A program made the translations under genes and the position numbers. Of a DNA stretch of 64,000 nt, positions 53,138 through 61,243 are shown in pieces (positions within the stretch are counted from its first letter, which is position 1; each line of letters opens with the position of its first letter). This DNA comes from Bacillota bacterium. Its GTDB lineage: Bacteria; Bacillota_I; Bacilli_A; RFN20; CAG-826. Below the pieces are notes generated by a model that was given only the letters and a program-made list of their open reading frames with translations, was not told where the DNA came from and did no database searches. The stretch is from contig JAEWMX010000006.1 in assembly GCA_023393065.1 (NCBI GenBank), positions 1-64,000 on the forward strand, written 5' to 3'.

Positions 53138-53177
53138 TAAAAAAACACGACCTTGATTCGTGAATGAAAGGCCGTGT
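53138..53177 (-). terminator. Intrinsic terminator after the lysine ABC operon
   Basis: A 10-bp stem (53145-53154 with 53168-53177, one G-U on the RNA) is followed on the minus strand by eight U residues. Confidence 0.85.
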
Positions 53178-53189
53178 ATTTTTGCTATG

Positions 53190-53858
53190 CTACTCGCTCT
53201 CTTTAACGTGACCAGCATCGACTTTAATGATGCGAGTCGCCACTTGGTGGGCGAATTCCATCTCGTGGGTGACAATCACCATCGTCATACCCTCGCTAGC
53301 GAGGAGTTTGATGGTGTTAAGCACTTCGTGTGTCATCTCGGGATCGAGAGCGCTGGTCGGCTCATCGAATAACATGATTTCCGGATTCATGCACAAAGCG
53401 CGGGCGATGGCCGCTCTTTGCTTCTGCCCGCCGCTTAACTGTGAGGCCTTAAACATGACGCGATCGCTCAATCCGACTTTGCCGAGATTTAAACGAGCGA
53501 TTTCCTCGGCTTGCTTTCTCTTCCGCTTCAAGACTTTGACTTGGGCGAGAATACAATTCTCGAGGACATTGAGATGATTAAAGAGGTTAAATGATTGAAA
53601 GACCATTCCTATTTTGGTTCTCAATTTATCGACATCGTATTTCTTGTCGTTGATGTGAATGCCGTGAATGCTGATGTGACCGGCATCGGGATTTTCAAGT
53701 AAATTCAGGCAGCGAAGCAATGTTGATTTGCCACCTCCTGAGGCCCCGATGATGGCGACGACTTCGCCCTTATACACTGAGAAAGAGACGTCTTTTAAAA
53801 CTTCGATTCCGTTAAAACTCTTGGTCACGTTTTCAACGCGAATGATTTCCTCAGGCAT
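53190..53858 (-). CDS. Polar amino acid (probably lysine) ABC transporter, ATP-binding protein
   Basis: 222 residues. Walker A is GASGGGKSTLLR (about residue 33), Q-loop GMVFQSFNLFNHL, ABC signature LSGGQKQRAAIARALCMNPE and Walker B IMLFDEPTSALDPE. The H-loop is VIVTHEMEFA. The layout matches the GlnQ/HisP class for polar amino acids. The start overlaps the permease gene by 8 bases. The substrate is suggested by the lysine riboswitch that precedes the operon rather than by this sequence. Confidence 0.92.
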   Translation of the reverse strand: MPEEIIRVENVTKSFNGIEVLKDVSFSVYKGEVVAIIGASGGGKSTLLRCLNLLENPDAGHISIHGIHINDKKYDVDKLRTKIGMVFQSFNLFNHLNVLENCILAQVKVLKRKRKQAEEIARLNLGKVGLSDRVMFKASQLSGGQKQRAAIARALCMNPEIMLFDEPTSALDPEMTHEVLNTIKLLASEGMTMVIVTHEMEFAHQVATRIIKVDAGHVKESE

Positions 53859-54582
53859 GGAATACTTTCCTCAACTTCGGAACAAAGGGAGCGTTCAATT
53901 TCTTTTCGAGTATCTTTAATAGCTGGCTGAAGACGATTGTCAGCACTAAATAGATGGCGGCGATAATCAAGTATGATTCGATGTAGAAATATGTCGCGCT
54001 CGAGGCGATTTTGGCAGCCATAAAGAGTTCAGAGACGGTGATGACATTTAAAACCGAGGAATCCTTGATGTTGACGATAAACTCGTTACCAATCGCCGGT
54101 ATGGCGTTTTTAAGGGCTTGGGGAAAGATGACATAGACCATCGTCTGCAAATGGCTCATGCCGAGGCTTCTTGAAGCTTCGGTCTGCCCGACATCAATAC
54201 CGTTGATGCCTGAGCGGATGATTTCCGCCATATAGGCGGTCGTGTTGATGGAGATGACAAAAAGGCCGCACACGAGATAAGTCCAGGGAATGCCGATCAT
54301 CTTGCCGCCGAAATAGATGATGATTGCTTGAACCATCATCGGCGTGCCGCGGAAAACTTCAATATAGATCCGCGCAAGTCCTGCGGCTATAATTTTGAGA
54401 ATTGATTTGAACTTTGAATCTTGGGGAGTCGGCTTTAGGTTTCTTAGCAAAGCTAAACCAAGGCCGAGAAGAAGGCCGATGCCTGTCCCGACAACCGCTA
54501 AGAGCAAGGTGACGCCGACGCCCTTTAAAAAGAGGTCACCGTATTTACCGAGCAAGTATCCTATTCGATCTGCCGTAGACAT
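53851..54582 (-). CDS. Polar amino acid (probably lysine) ABC transporter, permease
   Basis: 243 residues with about five membrane helices. The signature of the HisMQ/GlnP class is present: YIEVFRGTPMMVQAIIIYFG, NTTAYMAEIIRSGINGIDVGQ (partly quoted: AEIIRSGINGIDVGQTEA) and the EAA loop EASRSLGMSHLQTMVYVIFP. It forms a homodimeric or GlnP-like pore with the ATPase encoded downstream. It follows the binding-protein gene by four bases. Confidence 0.92.
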   Translation of the reverse strand: MSTADRIGYLLGKYGDLFLKGVGVTLLLAVVGTGIGLLLGLGLALLRNLKPTPQDSKFKSILKIIAAGLARIYIEVFRGTPMMVQAIIIYFGGKMIGIPWTYLVCGLFVISINTTAYMAEIIRSGINGIDVGQTEASRSLGMSHLQTMVYVIFPQALKNAIPAIGNEFIVNIKDSSVLNVITVSELFMAAKIASSATYFYIESYLIIAAIYLVLTIVFSQLLKILEKKLNAPFVPKLRKVFHA

Positions 54583-54586
54583 GGCT

Positions 54587-55402
54587 TTATACTCCGGAAC
54601 GGCTGATTGCGCCGTCCATCATCGCCTGCCGCATATCTTCGGTCAAAGAAGAAAGCCCATCATTGATAAGTCCGAGCAATTCGCTGTTACCGTCAGCAAC
54701 GGCGACGGAAACGCTTAACTCGTTTTCATCGATGCCGGTGAAACCCACTTCAAATTCGACGATAGCTAGAGTCGGATTAGCGTTGACGATTGCTCTCGCC
54801 ACCGGATACTCGGCGATCATGGCGTCGCTATCACCAGCAATTACAGATAAGGCTGCGGTATTAAAAGTATCGGTGCCCGGTTGGTGGATGACACCGACGA
54901 TTTGGTCGATGACCGAATCTTGAATCGTACCAAGCTGGGTAACGACTTTATAACCGCTTAAGTCTTGAATCGAGTCGATGCCGACTAAATCGGAATCGCC
55001 GCGGACGACGGCGACGAGATCACTTACATAGTAAGCGCCGCTAAAATCGACGCTGACATCGCGTTCCTCGGTATAACTCATGCCAGCGATAATGGCGTTG
55101 ATATCGCCGGTTTGAAGGGCGGGGATGAGCGCGCCCCACTCAATTTTCTTGATGACGACTTCTTTGCCCATCTCCAAAGCGAGATGCTTGGCGATTTGAA
55201 TGTCGTAGCCATCCGCGTATTGGCCGGCGATGCCATCGATGGGCAGGGAGTAGGCTGATGCCGTGGTCGCCGTCCAGTTAAACGGCGCGTAGTCGCATTC
55301 GAGCCCGACAATAAGTTTTTGGTTATCAAAATTATTGCCGACGCAACTTGCGACCAGTAGCGATGATGCGAGTAGAACGCTTTGTCCTAGTCTAGTCTTC
55401 AT
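54587..55402 (-). CDS. Amino acid (probably lysine) ABC transporter, substrate-binding lipoprotein
   Basis: 271 residues. The signal peptide ends at lipobox VASC (Cys about residue 20), so the protein is anchored outside the membrane. The SBP family 3 fold shows VGLECDYAPFNW, GYDIQIAKHLALEMGKEVVI, LQTGDINAIIAGMSYTEER and the hinge DSIQDLSGYKVVTQLGTIQD. AAGGAGG precedes the ATG. The gene stands directly behind a lysine riboswitch and terminator, so lysine is the likely ligand; the acidic residues in the pocket region (DYAPFNW) are compatible but not decisive. Confidence 0.9.
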   Translation of the reverse strand: MKTRLGQSVLLASSLLVASCVGNNFDNQKLIVGLECDYAPFNWTATTASAYSLPIDGIAGQYADGYDIQIAKHLALEMGKEVVIKKIEWGALIPALQTGDINAIIAGMSYTEERDVSVDFSGAYYVSDLVAVVRGDSDLVGIDSIQDLSGYKVVTQLGTIQDSVIDQIVGVIHQPGTDTFNTAALSVIAGDSDAMIAEYPVARAIVNANPTLAIVEFEVGFTGIDENELSVSVAVADGNSELLGLINDGLSSLTEDMRQAMMDGAISRSGV

Positions 55403-55420
55403 TTTTATTCCCTCCTTAAG

Positions 55421-55451
55421 AAATAAAATGCTGCGTCGCTAATGACGCAGC
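55421..55451 (-). terminator. Riboswitch-controlled terminator
   Basis: On the minus strand GCTGCGTC-attagc-GACGCAGC forms a perfect 8-bp stem followed by ATTTTATTT. It lies between the lysine aptamer and the ribosome site of the binding-protein gene. Lysine binding should favour it and switch the operon off. Confidence 0.8.
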
Positions 55452-55475
55452 TCTTAAAGAAGAGATTCTGACATC

Positions 55476-55634
55476 AATAGCGCCTCTGCCAGGTAGTTGG
55501 CAGGAGTCCATAGAAGTATTCCTTCATAGACCAACCACTCACTCCGCCGAATGAATGTTTCGGCGACTTTGCCTTTCCTTGCTTTCTTCGAATGCCTTCT
55601 CGAGCAAGTACTAATCGCAGTCGCGCCTCTATTA
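55476..55634 (-). promoter_or_regulatory. Lysine riboswitch (L box)
   Basis: The minus-strand RNA reads AATAGAGGCGCGACTGCGAT near its 5' end. A hairpin with CUUGCU...AGCAAG follows, then GGCAAAGTCGCCGAA, a CATTCATTCGGCGGAGTGAG stem-loop, a long GGTCTATG/CATAGACT-type arm and GCCAACTACCTGGCAG. GAGGCGCTATT at the 3' side closes helix P1 with the 5' AATAGAGGCGC. Order and conserved blocks agree with the lysine aptamer upstream of Bacillus lysC as I know it. The terminator follows 25 bases on. This places the downstream ABC transporter under lysine control. Confidence 0.85.
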
Positions 55635-55806
55635 ATTGATGGCGTTATATTAACACCGCATTTTTCGAATTAAAAGAATTATTTTTATGATGCCGAAAAA
55701 TATTTTTTTGAATGTGCAAAAACGCTCTTTAGCAAGCACCTTCAATGATTTATTTGTTTGTTTATTTTATACTGACATCACAAGTATATTTCAGGAGGAA
55801 ATAATC

Positions 55807-56364
55807 ATGAATACCATCAATGTCGCCGTCATCGTCGGCAGTTTACGCCAAGAATCTTTTTCAAAGAAAATCGCCCTAGCTCTTAAAGAGCTGAGTCCAC
55901 AATCACTCAATCTCGAACTCATCGATATCAGCACCTTGCCCTTATACAATCAAGACCTCGAAGAGCAAGGCACAGAACCGGAGACTTGGAAAGCCTTTCG
56001 CAAGAAAATAAAAGAATTCGACGCTTTCCTATTTGTCACCCCCGAATATAATCGCTCGATGTCGGCCGTCTTAAAAAACGCCATCGATGTCGGCTCCCGC
56101 CCATATGGTTCAAGCGTTTGGAATGGCAAACCTGGGGCCGTCGTCAGCGTCTCACCGGGCGCGATTGGCGGTTTTGGTGCGAATCACCACCTGCGCCAAG
56201 TCCTCACTTTCTTAAATGTCGCGACTATGCAACAACCGGAAGCCTATATCGGAAATGTCCACAAATTATTGGATAAAGATGGCAGAGTCAGCAACGAAGA
56301 TACCTTGAAGTTCTTGAGCCAATTTGCCAACGCCTTCTTAAAATGGATACAAGCCAACTCCTAA
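55807..56364 (+). CDS. NADPH-dependent FMN reductase family protein
   Basis: 185 residues from the ATG at 55807, chosen because AGGAGG stands just upstream; a longer frame from 55687 lies in leader sequence. The flavodoxin-like fold has NVAVIVGSLRQESFSKKIAL (FMN phosphate loop), DISTLPLYNQDLE, the VTPEYNRSMSAVLKNAIDVG motif (about 80-99) and VVSVSPGAIGGFGANHHLRQ. Relatives reduce FMN, quinones or azo dyes with NADPH. Monocistronic, closed by a terminator. Confidence 0.9.
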   Translation: MNTINVAVIVGSLRQESFSKKIALALKELSPQSLNLELIDISTLPLYNQDLEEQGTEPETWKAFRKKIKEFDAFLFVTPEYNRSMSAVLKNAIDVGSRPYGSSVWNGKPGAVVSVSPGAIGGFGANHHLRQVLTFLNVATMQQPEAYIGNVHKLLDKDGRVSNEDTLKFLSQFANAFLKWIQANS

Positions 56365-56398
56365 GCAATAAAATATTATTTTATTAATTCACCCAACT

Positions 56399-56447
56399 AG
56401 TCTTGTCGCTATTCACATCAAATTAAAATAGATGACAAGACTTTTGT
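56399..56447 (+). terminator. Intrinsic terminator after the FMN reductase
   Basis: AGTCTTGTC pairs with GACAAGACT (9 bp), with an inner CTATT/AATAG pairing, and is followed by TTTTGTT. Confidence 0.75.
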
Positions 56448-56490
56448 TATATATTAAGATAACGAGACCAAATGTTATAAAGGAGAAAAA

Positions 56491-57366
56491 ATGAAACAGT
56501 ATATACTGGCAACCGACGCTTGTTCCGATCTGCCTTTGGATGTCGTTAAACAGCATGACATCGCCATCGTCCCGATGCTTTTAGAGATCGAAGGCAAAAA
56601 CTACAGCCACAACCTCGAAGAAAAACACTTAAAATTAAAAGATTTTTATGATCAGCTACGCGACAAAAAGGTTTCGCGTACCTCGCTTGTCAATGTCGGC
56701 GAATTCGTTCAATTTTTCACCGAACTGCTCAAACAAGGCAAAGACATTCTTTATATCGCCCTCTCATCGGCCCTCAGCGGAACCTACCAATCGGCGATGA
56801 TGGCTATCGACATGCTCAAAGACGATTATCCCAATCAGCGCATTGTGGCCGTCGACACCCTCAGCGCCTCTTTGGGTGAAGGCTATCTCGTGTGGCGGGC
56901 CGCCCTTTTAAAAAAGGAAGGCAAACCACTAAACGAAGTCGTCGAATGGCTCGAGGCTAATAAATATCACCTGCGTCATCTTTTTACCGTCGAAGAACTG
57001 GGTACTTTAAAGCGCGGTGGTCGCTTGAGCGGAACCGCGGCGTTCTTCGGCACTTTATTAGGCGTCAAGCCGATTCTCCACGTCACTCGCGAAGGCAAGC
57101 TCGATGTTCTTAAAAAGTCCGTAGGACGCAAAAAATCGCTGACCGAGATGATCGAAGTTATGAAAGATCAAATCGTTGTTCCTCAGGAGCAGACAATTTT
57201 CATCGCTCATGGCGATTGCCTCGAAGAAGCCAAAGAAGTCGGCGGCTTAATTAATGCCAGTATGAAAGTCAAAGATTTGTTTTATAGTTATATCGGCCCC
57301 GTCATCGGTTCGCACTCTGGTCCCGGAACGATTGCCGTCTTCTTCATGGGCAAAGAACGCGAATAG
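56491..57366 (+). CDS. DegV family fatty-acid-binding protein
   Basis: 291 residues. The N-terminal DegV motif is ILATDACSDLPLDVVKQHDI. LVNVGEFVQFFTELLKQGKD, ALSSALSGTYQSAMMA and VDTLSASLGEGYLVWRAALL are further family blocks, followed by RGGRLSGTAAFFGTLLGVKP. The protein should bind one fatty acid and, as FakB-type, present it to the kinase FakA for phosphorylation and phospholipid synthesis. FakA is not in this window. AAAGGAG precedes the start; a terminator follows. Confidence 0.92.
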   Translation: MKQYILATDACSDLPLDVVKQHDIAIVPMLLEIEGKNYSHNLEEKHLKLKDFYDQLRDKKVSRTSLVNVGEFVQFFTELLKQGKDILYIALSSALSGTYQSAMMAIDMLKDDYPNQRIVAVDTLSASLGEGYLVWRAALLKKEGKPLNEVVEWLEANKYHLRHLFTVEELGTLKRGGRLSGTAAFFGTLLGVKPILHVTREGKLDVLKKSVGRKKSLTEMIEVMKDQIVVPQEQTIFIAHGDCLEEAKEVGGLINASMKVKDLFYSYIGPVIGSHSGPGTIAVFFMGKERE

Positions 57367-57383
57367 CGAACGATACATTAATT

Positions 57384-57420
57384 AGGTATTTCTCGATTCT
57401 TTTGAATCGAAACCTTTTCC
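57384..57420 (+). terminator. Intrinsic terminator after degV
   Basis: TCGATTC-tttt-GAATCGA is a perfect 7-bp hairpin, extended by AGGT/ACCT, followed by TTTCCTTT. Confidence 0.65.
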
Positions 57421-57526
57421 TTTGCCGCTTGATAAGTAAGCGCTTTCAGTATAATATATTATGAGGTAATTTATAATTACCAAGTCGCTTGACACTATTA
57501 ATCGTGCGTTCTGGAAGGCGCGAATG

Positions 57527-57552
57527 TCCTCCCATGACAAACGGCAGGAGGA
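57527..57552 (+). promoter_or_regulatory. Hairpin that can hide the gdhA ribosome binding site
   Basis: TCCTCC (57527-57532) is exactly complementary to the Shine-Dalgarno GGAGGA (57547-57552) across a 14-base loop. The ribosome site of gdhA can be base-paired away, as in translational attenuators. I do not recognise a known aptamer upstream. Confidence 0.5.
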
Positions 57553-57560
57553 AACCACAA

Positions 57561-58907
57561 GTGTATCAGAGCAGTTATCTCAACAAACTATTCGAAGATG
57601 TCAAAAAGAAATATTCCTCGGAACCTGAGTTTATCTCGGCGGTTGAGGAATTTTTTGATTCGATGGACTATTTGGTCGACGATGAACCAAACATCGAAAA
57701 ATACGCTATTCTCGAACGCATTCTAATTCCCGAAAGAGTTATCTCATTTCGCGTAGCTTGGGTTGACGACAAAGGCAAAGTCCAAGTCAACAAGGGCTGG
57801 CGCGTCCAGTTCAATTCAGCGATTGGTCCATATAAAGGCGGTATTCGCTTTGACGGCTCCGTCAATCTTTCCATTCTTAAATTCTTGGCTTTTGAACAAA
57901 CCTTCAAAAACAGTTTAACCGGCCTTCCCTTAGGTGGCGGAAAAGGCGGTGCGGACTTCTCGCCCCGCGGCCGTTCCGATGAAGAGATCATGAGATTCTG
58001 CCAAGCCTATGTCTCCGAATTATTCCGCCACATCGGCCCTGATACCGACGTTCCCGCCGGTGATTTCGGTGTCGGCGCTCGCGAGATTGGCTATATGTAT
58101 GGCATGTATAAGAAGCTTTCCAACGATTTTGTCGGTACCTTTACCGGCAAAGGCATTTCTTACGGTGGCTCGCTCGGCCGCAAGGAAGCGACCGGCTACG
58201 GTCTTTTATACTTCGTCGCCGAAATGCTTAAAACTTTCCATAACGACACCTTGAAAGGTAAGCGCGTCATCGTCTCCGGCTCCGGCAAGGTCGGAAAGCA
58301 CGCCGCCGTCAAAGCTCATGCTCTCGGAGCGAAAGTCGTCGCCATGTCCGACATCAACGGCTTCGTCTATGACGAAAACGGGCTTGATGTGCCATTAATT
58401 GATAAATTATCCGAACCCAAAGGCGAGTATTCTCTCGAATACATGAAATCTTATCCAAACGCTAAATTTGTCCCGACTCCGAAATTGATGTGGGGCATGC
58501 CTTGCGATATCGCCCTTCCGTGCGCGACACAAAATGAAATTGATTTGGAAGATGCAAAAAAGTTAAAAGCCAATGGCTGTTATATGCTCGTCGAAGGCGC
58601 GAATATGCCGACATCGGTCGAAGCCATTCGCTACTGCAACGATAACGACATTCTCTTTGCTCCTGGCAAAGCCAGCAACGCCGGCGGTGTCGCCGTCTCC
58701 GGCTTAGAAATGAGTCAGAACGCCATGCACTTGTCTTGGACTTATGAAGAAGTCGATCAAAAACTCGAACAAATCATGAAGAACATCTTCCGCAAATGTC
58801 ACGAGACCGCGACCAAATACGGTCAGCCAAAGAACTTGGCGCTCGGTGCCAACATCGCCGGCTTTATCAAAGTTTACGACGCGATGCTTCAAGAGGGCGT
58901 CATTTAA
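57561..58907 (+). CDS. gdhA: Glutamate dehydrogenase
   Basis: 448 residues from the GTG at 57561, which has AGGAGGA nine bases upstream and starts where family homology begins (VYQSSYLNKLFEDVKKK). An upstream ATG at 57534 would lie inside the hairpin loop. Landmarks are GGIRFDGSVNLSILKFLAFE, the catalytic-lysine segment LPLGGGKGGADFSPRGRSD (about 120-138), DVPAGDFGVGAREIGYMYG and the dinucleotide site VIVSGSGKVGKHAAVKAHAL. The enzyme interconverts 2-oxoglutarate plus ammonia and glutamate with NAD(P)H. It heads a run with DUF1015, serC and serA, where glutamate is the amino donor. Confidence 0.92.
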   Translation: MYQSSYLNKLFEDVKKKYSSEPEFISAVEEFFDSMDYLVDDEPNIEKYAILERILIPERVISFRVAWVDDKGKVQVNKGWRVQFNSAIGPYKGGIRFDGSVNLSILKFLAFEQTFKNSLTGLPLGGGKGGADFSPRGRSDEEIMRFCQAYVSELFRHIGPDTDVPAGDFGVGAREIGYMYGMYKKLSNDFVGTFTGKGISYGGSLGRKEATGYGLLYFVAEMLKTFHNDTLKGKRVIVSGSGKVGKHAAVKAHALGAKVVAMSDINGFVYDENGLDVPLIDKLSEPKGEYSLEYMKSYPNAKFVPTPKLMWGMPCDIALPCATQNEIDLEDAKKLKANGCYMLVEGANMPTSVEAIRYCNDNDILFAPGKASNAGGVAVSGLEMSQNAMHLSWTYEEVDQKLEQIMKNIFRKCHETATKYGQPKNLALGANIAGFIKVYDAMLQEGVI

Positions 58908-58909
58908 TA

Positions 58910-60130
58910 ATGAAAATCGTCAATCCGATTCGCGCTCCTCACATTTTGCTTCCGAAAGCCGGCGTTGATATGAACGCCTTTGCGGTTATCGCATGCGATC
59001 AATTCACTAGCCAGCGCGATTATTGGGATGGTTTAAAGAAGACGATTGGCAGCAAGCCATCGACTTTTCACATGATCTTTCCCGAAGCCTATTTGAACTC
59101 GGTCGACGAAAAAGAATATATCAAGAGTATCAATCAAAATATCGATCGCTATCTCAAGGAAGAGATTCTCAAAGATATCGGGGCTTGCTTCGTTCTTGTC
59201 GAACGGGAAACGCCACACACCAAGCGGAGGCTCGGACTCGTCATCGCAATCGATGTCGAAGCCTATTCTTACAAGAAAGGCGCCAAAGCTTTGATTCGGG
59301 CGACGGAAGCCACCATCGTCGAGCGCATCCCGCCTCGTTTAAAAATCCGCGAGAATGCCCCCGTCGAATTAACTCACACGCTCTTTTTGTTTGATGATCC
59401 CAAGAAGTCAATTATTGAGAAATTGTATGAAAAACGTGCAGAAATGCCATTATTGTACGATTTTGACCTCAATCAAAACGGAGGTCATCTGCGGGGATAT
59501 CAAGTCAAAGACACGCAAATAGTTATCGATGCCTTTGCTAAACTCACCGAAGAAAACGGCAAAGGATTGATGTTTGTGGTCGGCGATGGAAACCACTCCT
59601 TAGCAACCGCGAAAGCCCATTGGGATCGCATCAAAAACAATCTATCAATAGAAGAAAGAAAAACACATCTAGCGCGCTTTGCTCTCGTGGAAGCGATCAA
59701 TCTTTACGACGAAGGATTGGAATTTGAGCCGATTCACCGCGTCGTTTTTGAAGTAAAATCCGACTTTGTCCCCGGCCTAAGAAAAGTGGTAGAAGGAACT
59801 CGCGAAGTCCATGTCTACTGCAAGCCCAAGGGACAGGCGCCTTTATTTATTCCAGAAAATACCCCCCTCGCTTATCGCCTCATTCAAGACTATATCGATG
59901 ACTATGTTAAAAAGAATCCCGGTTCATCGGTCGATTATATTCACGATGTCGCTCACGCTCACGAGGTGGCGGACAAGCACCCGACTTCGGTCGCCGTAGC
60001 GATGCCGGCCCTCAGTAAGAGCGATCTGTTCGCTTTTATCGCAAACGGCGATGTCTTGCCCCGCAAAACATTTTCGATGGGGCACGCTGTTGAGAAGCGT
60101 TATTATCTCGAATGCAAGAGAATCAAATAG
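58910..60130 (+). CDS. DUF1015 family protein in the serine operon
   Basis: 406 residues from the ATG at 58910, two bases after gdhA; the longer frame lies inside gdhA. Family features are NPIRAPHILLPKAG, CDQFTSQRDYW, the central LMFVVGDGNHSLATAKAHWD (about 220-239), HLARFALVEAINLYDEGLEF and a C-terminal DVAHAHEVADKHPTSVAVAM. GDGNHSLATAKA resembles a metal- or phosphate-binding loop. No activity is established to my knowledge. Its repeated association with serC and serA in anaerobes, as here, suggests a role in serine synthesis, possibly the phosphatase step for which no SerB is present in this window. That is inference. Confidence 0.8.
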   Translation: MKIVNPIRAPHILLPKAGVDMNAFAVIACDQFTSQRDYWDGLKKTIGSKPSTFHMIFPEAYLNSVDEKEYIKSINQNIDRYLKEEILKDIGACFVLVERETPHTKRRLGLVIAIDVEAYSYKKGAKALIRATEATIVERIPPRLKIRENAPVELTHTLFLFDDPKKSIIEKLYEKRAEMPLLYDFDLNQNGGHLRGYQVKDTQIVIDAFAKLTEENGKGLMFVVGDGNHSLATAKAHWDRIKNNLSIEERKTHLARFALVEAINLYDEGLEFEPIHRVVFEVKSDFVPGLRKVVEGTREVHVYCKPKGQAPLFIPENTPLAYRLIQDYIDDYVKKNPGSSVDYIHDVAHAHEVADKHPTSVAVAMPALSKSDLFAFIANGDVLPRKTFSMGHAVEKRYYLECKRIK

Positions 60131-60149
60131 ATAACGGAAGGAGAAACAT

Positions 60150-61235
60150 ATGAAACGTATCTACAACTTTTCTGCCGGACCTGCCGTCCTGCCCGAGGAG
60201 GTCTTGAAACAAGCCGCCGACGAAATGCTCGATTACAAAGGTTCGGGAATGTCGGTCATGGAAATGTCGCACCGCTCGAAAACCTATCAGACAATCATCG
60301 ACGAGGCCGAAGCTGACTTGAGGAAAATCCTCAACATCCCTACCAACTACAAAGTGTTATTCGTCCAAGGTGGAGGCACCATCCAATTTGCCATGGTTCC
60401 GATGAACCTATCAAAGAATAGAGTGTATGACTTCATCATGACTGGCCACTGGTCCAAAGCCGCCAAAAAAGAAGCGGAAATCTTTGGCAAGGTCAATGTC
60501 ATCGCCTCTTCAGAAGACAAGAACTTCTCCTATATTCCAAATCTTGACAATGTTAAAGCCTCGCCTGATTCAGACTTTGTCTGCATGTGCGATAACAACA
60601 CGATTTTCGGCACCAAATACAAAAAGTATCCTGAATTCCCCGGTAAAATTTTAGTTAACGATGCCTCCTCTTCGTTCCTCAGCGAACCGATGGATGTCAC
60701 AAAGTTCGGCCTCATCTATGCCGGCGCGCAGAAAAATGTTGGACCAGCTGGCGTCGTCATCGTCATCATTCGTGAAGACTTGCTCGAAAACGAGCCTCTC
60801 CCTGGCACGCCGACTTTATTAAAATACAAAGTGCTCGCCGACAATGGTTCGATGTATAATACCCCACCGACATACGGCATCTACATCTGCGGTCTCGTCT
60901 TTAAATGGATTCTCGCGCACGGCGGACTCGAAGCCATGAAAGAGAGAAACGAAAAGAAAGCCGCGATAATTTATGATTACCTCGATAGCAGCAAAATTTT
61001 CAAAGGCACTGTCGATAAAGGTTCCCGTTCATTAATGAACGTCTGCTTTAGAACTGATAGCGAAGAGCTGAATGAAGCCTTCTTGGAAGGGGCTAAAAAA
61101 GCCGGCTTTGCTAACCTTAAAGGCCATCGTTCCGTCGGCGGAATGAGAGCTTCAATTTATAATGCTATGCCGCTCGCGGGCGTTGAGGCCCTAGTTAAAT
61201 ACATGCGTGAATTCGAAGCCGAGCATGTGAAATAG
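60150..61235 (+). CDS. serC: Phosphoserine aminotransferase
   Basis: 361 residues, the standard SerC length. IYNFSAGPAVLPEEVLKQAA at the N-terminus, SVMEMSHRSKTYQTIIDEAE and VLFVQGGGTIQFAMVPMNL are SerC signatures. LVNDASSSFLSEPMDV precedes the cofactor lysine in YAGAQKNVGPAGVVIVIIRE (about 190-209). It converts 3-phosphohydroxypyruvate and glutamate to phosphoserine and 2-oxoglutarate. The sequence uses DASSSFLS where many SerC have DMSSDFLS. GGAAGGAG precedes the ATG. Confidence 0.93.
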   Translation: MKRIYNFSAGPAVLPEEVLKQAADEMLDYKGSGMSVMEMSHRSKTYQTIIDEAEADLRKILNIPTNYKVLFVQGGGTIQFAMVPMNLSKNRVYDFIMTGHWSKAAKKEAEIFGKVNVIASSEDKNFSYIPNLDNVKASPDSDFVCMCDNNTIFGTKYKKYPEFPGKILVNDASSSFLSEPMDVTKFGLIYAGAQKNVGPAGVVIVIIREDLLENEPLPGTPTLLKYKVLADNGSMYNTPPTYGIYICGLVFKWILAHGGLEAMKERNEKKAAIIYDYLDSSKIFKGTVDKGSRSLMNVCFRTDSEELNEAFLEGAKKAGFANLKGHRSVGGMRASIYNAMPLAGVEALVKYMREFEAEHVK

Positions 61236-61243
61236 GTCGCACC

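Noticed and set aside
57489..57560. Longer gdhA N-terminus from the start of the open frame
   Set aside because: The extra 24 residues are Arg-rich and unlike the family. They overlap the anti-Shine-Dalgarno hairpin, while the GTG at 57561 has a perfect ribosome site.
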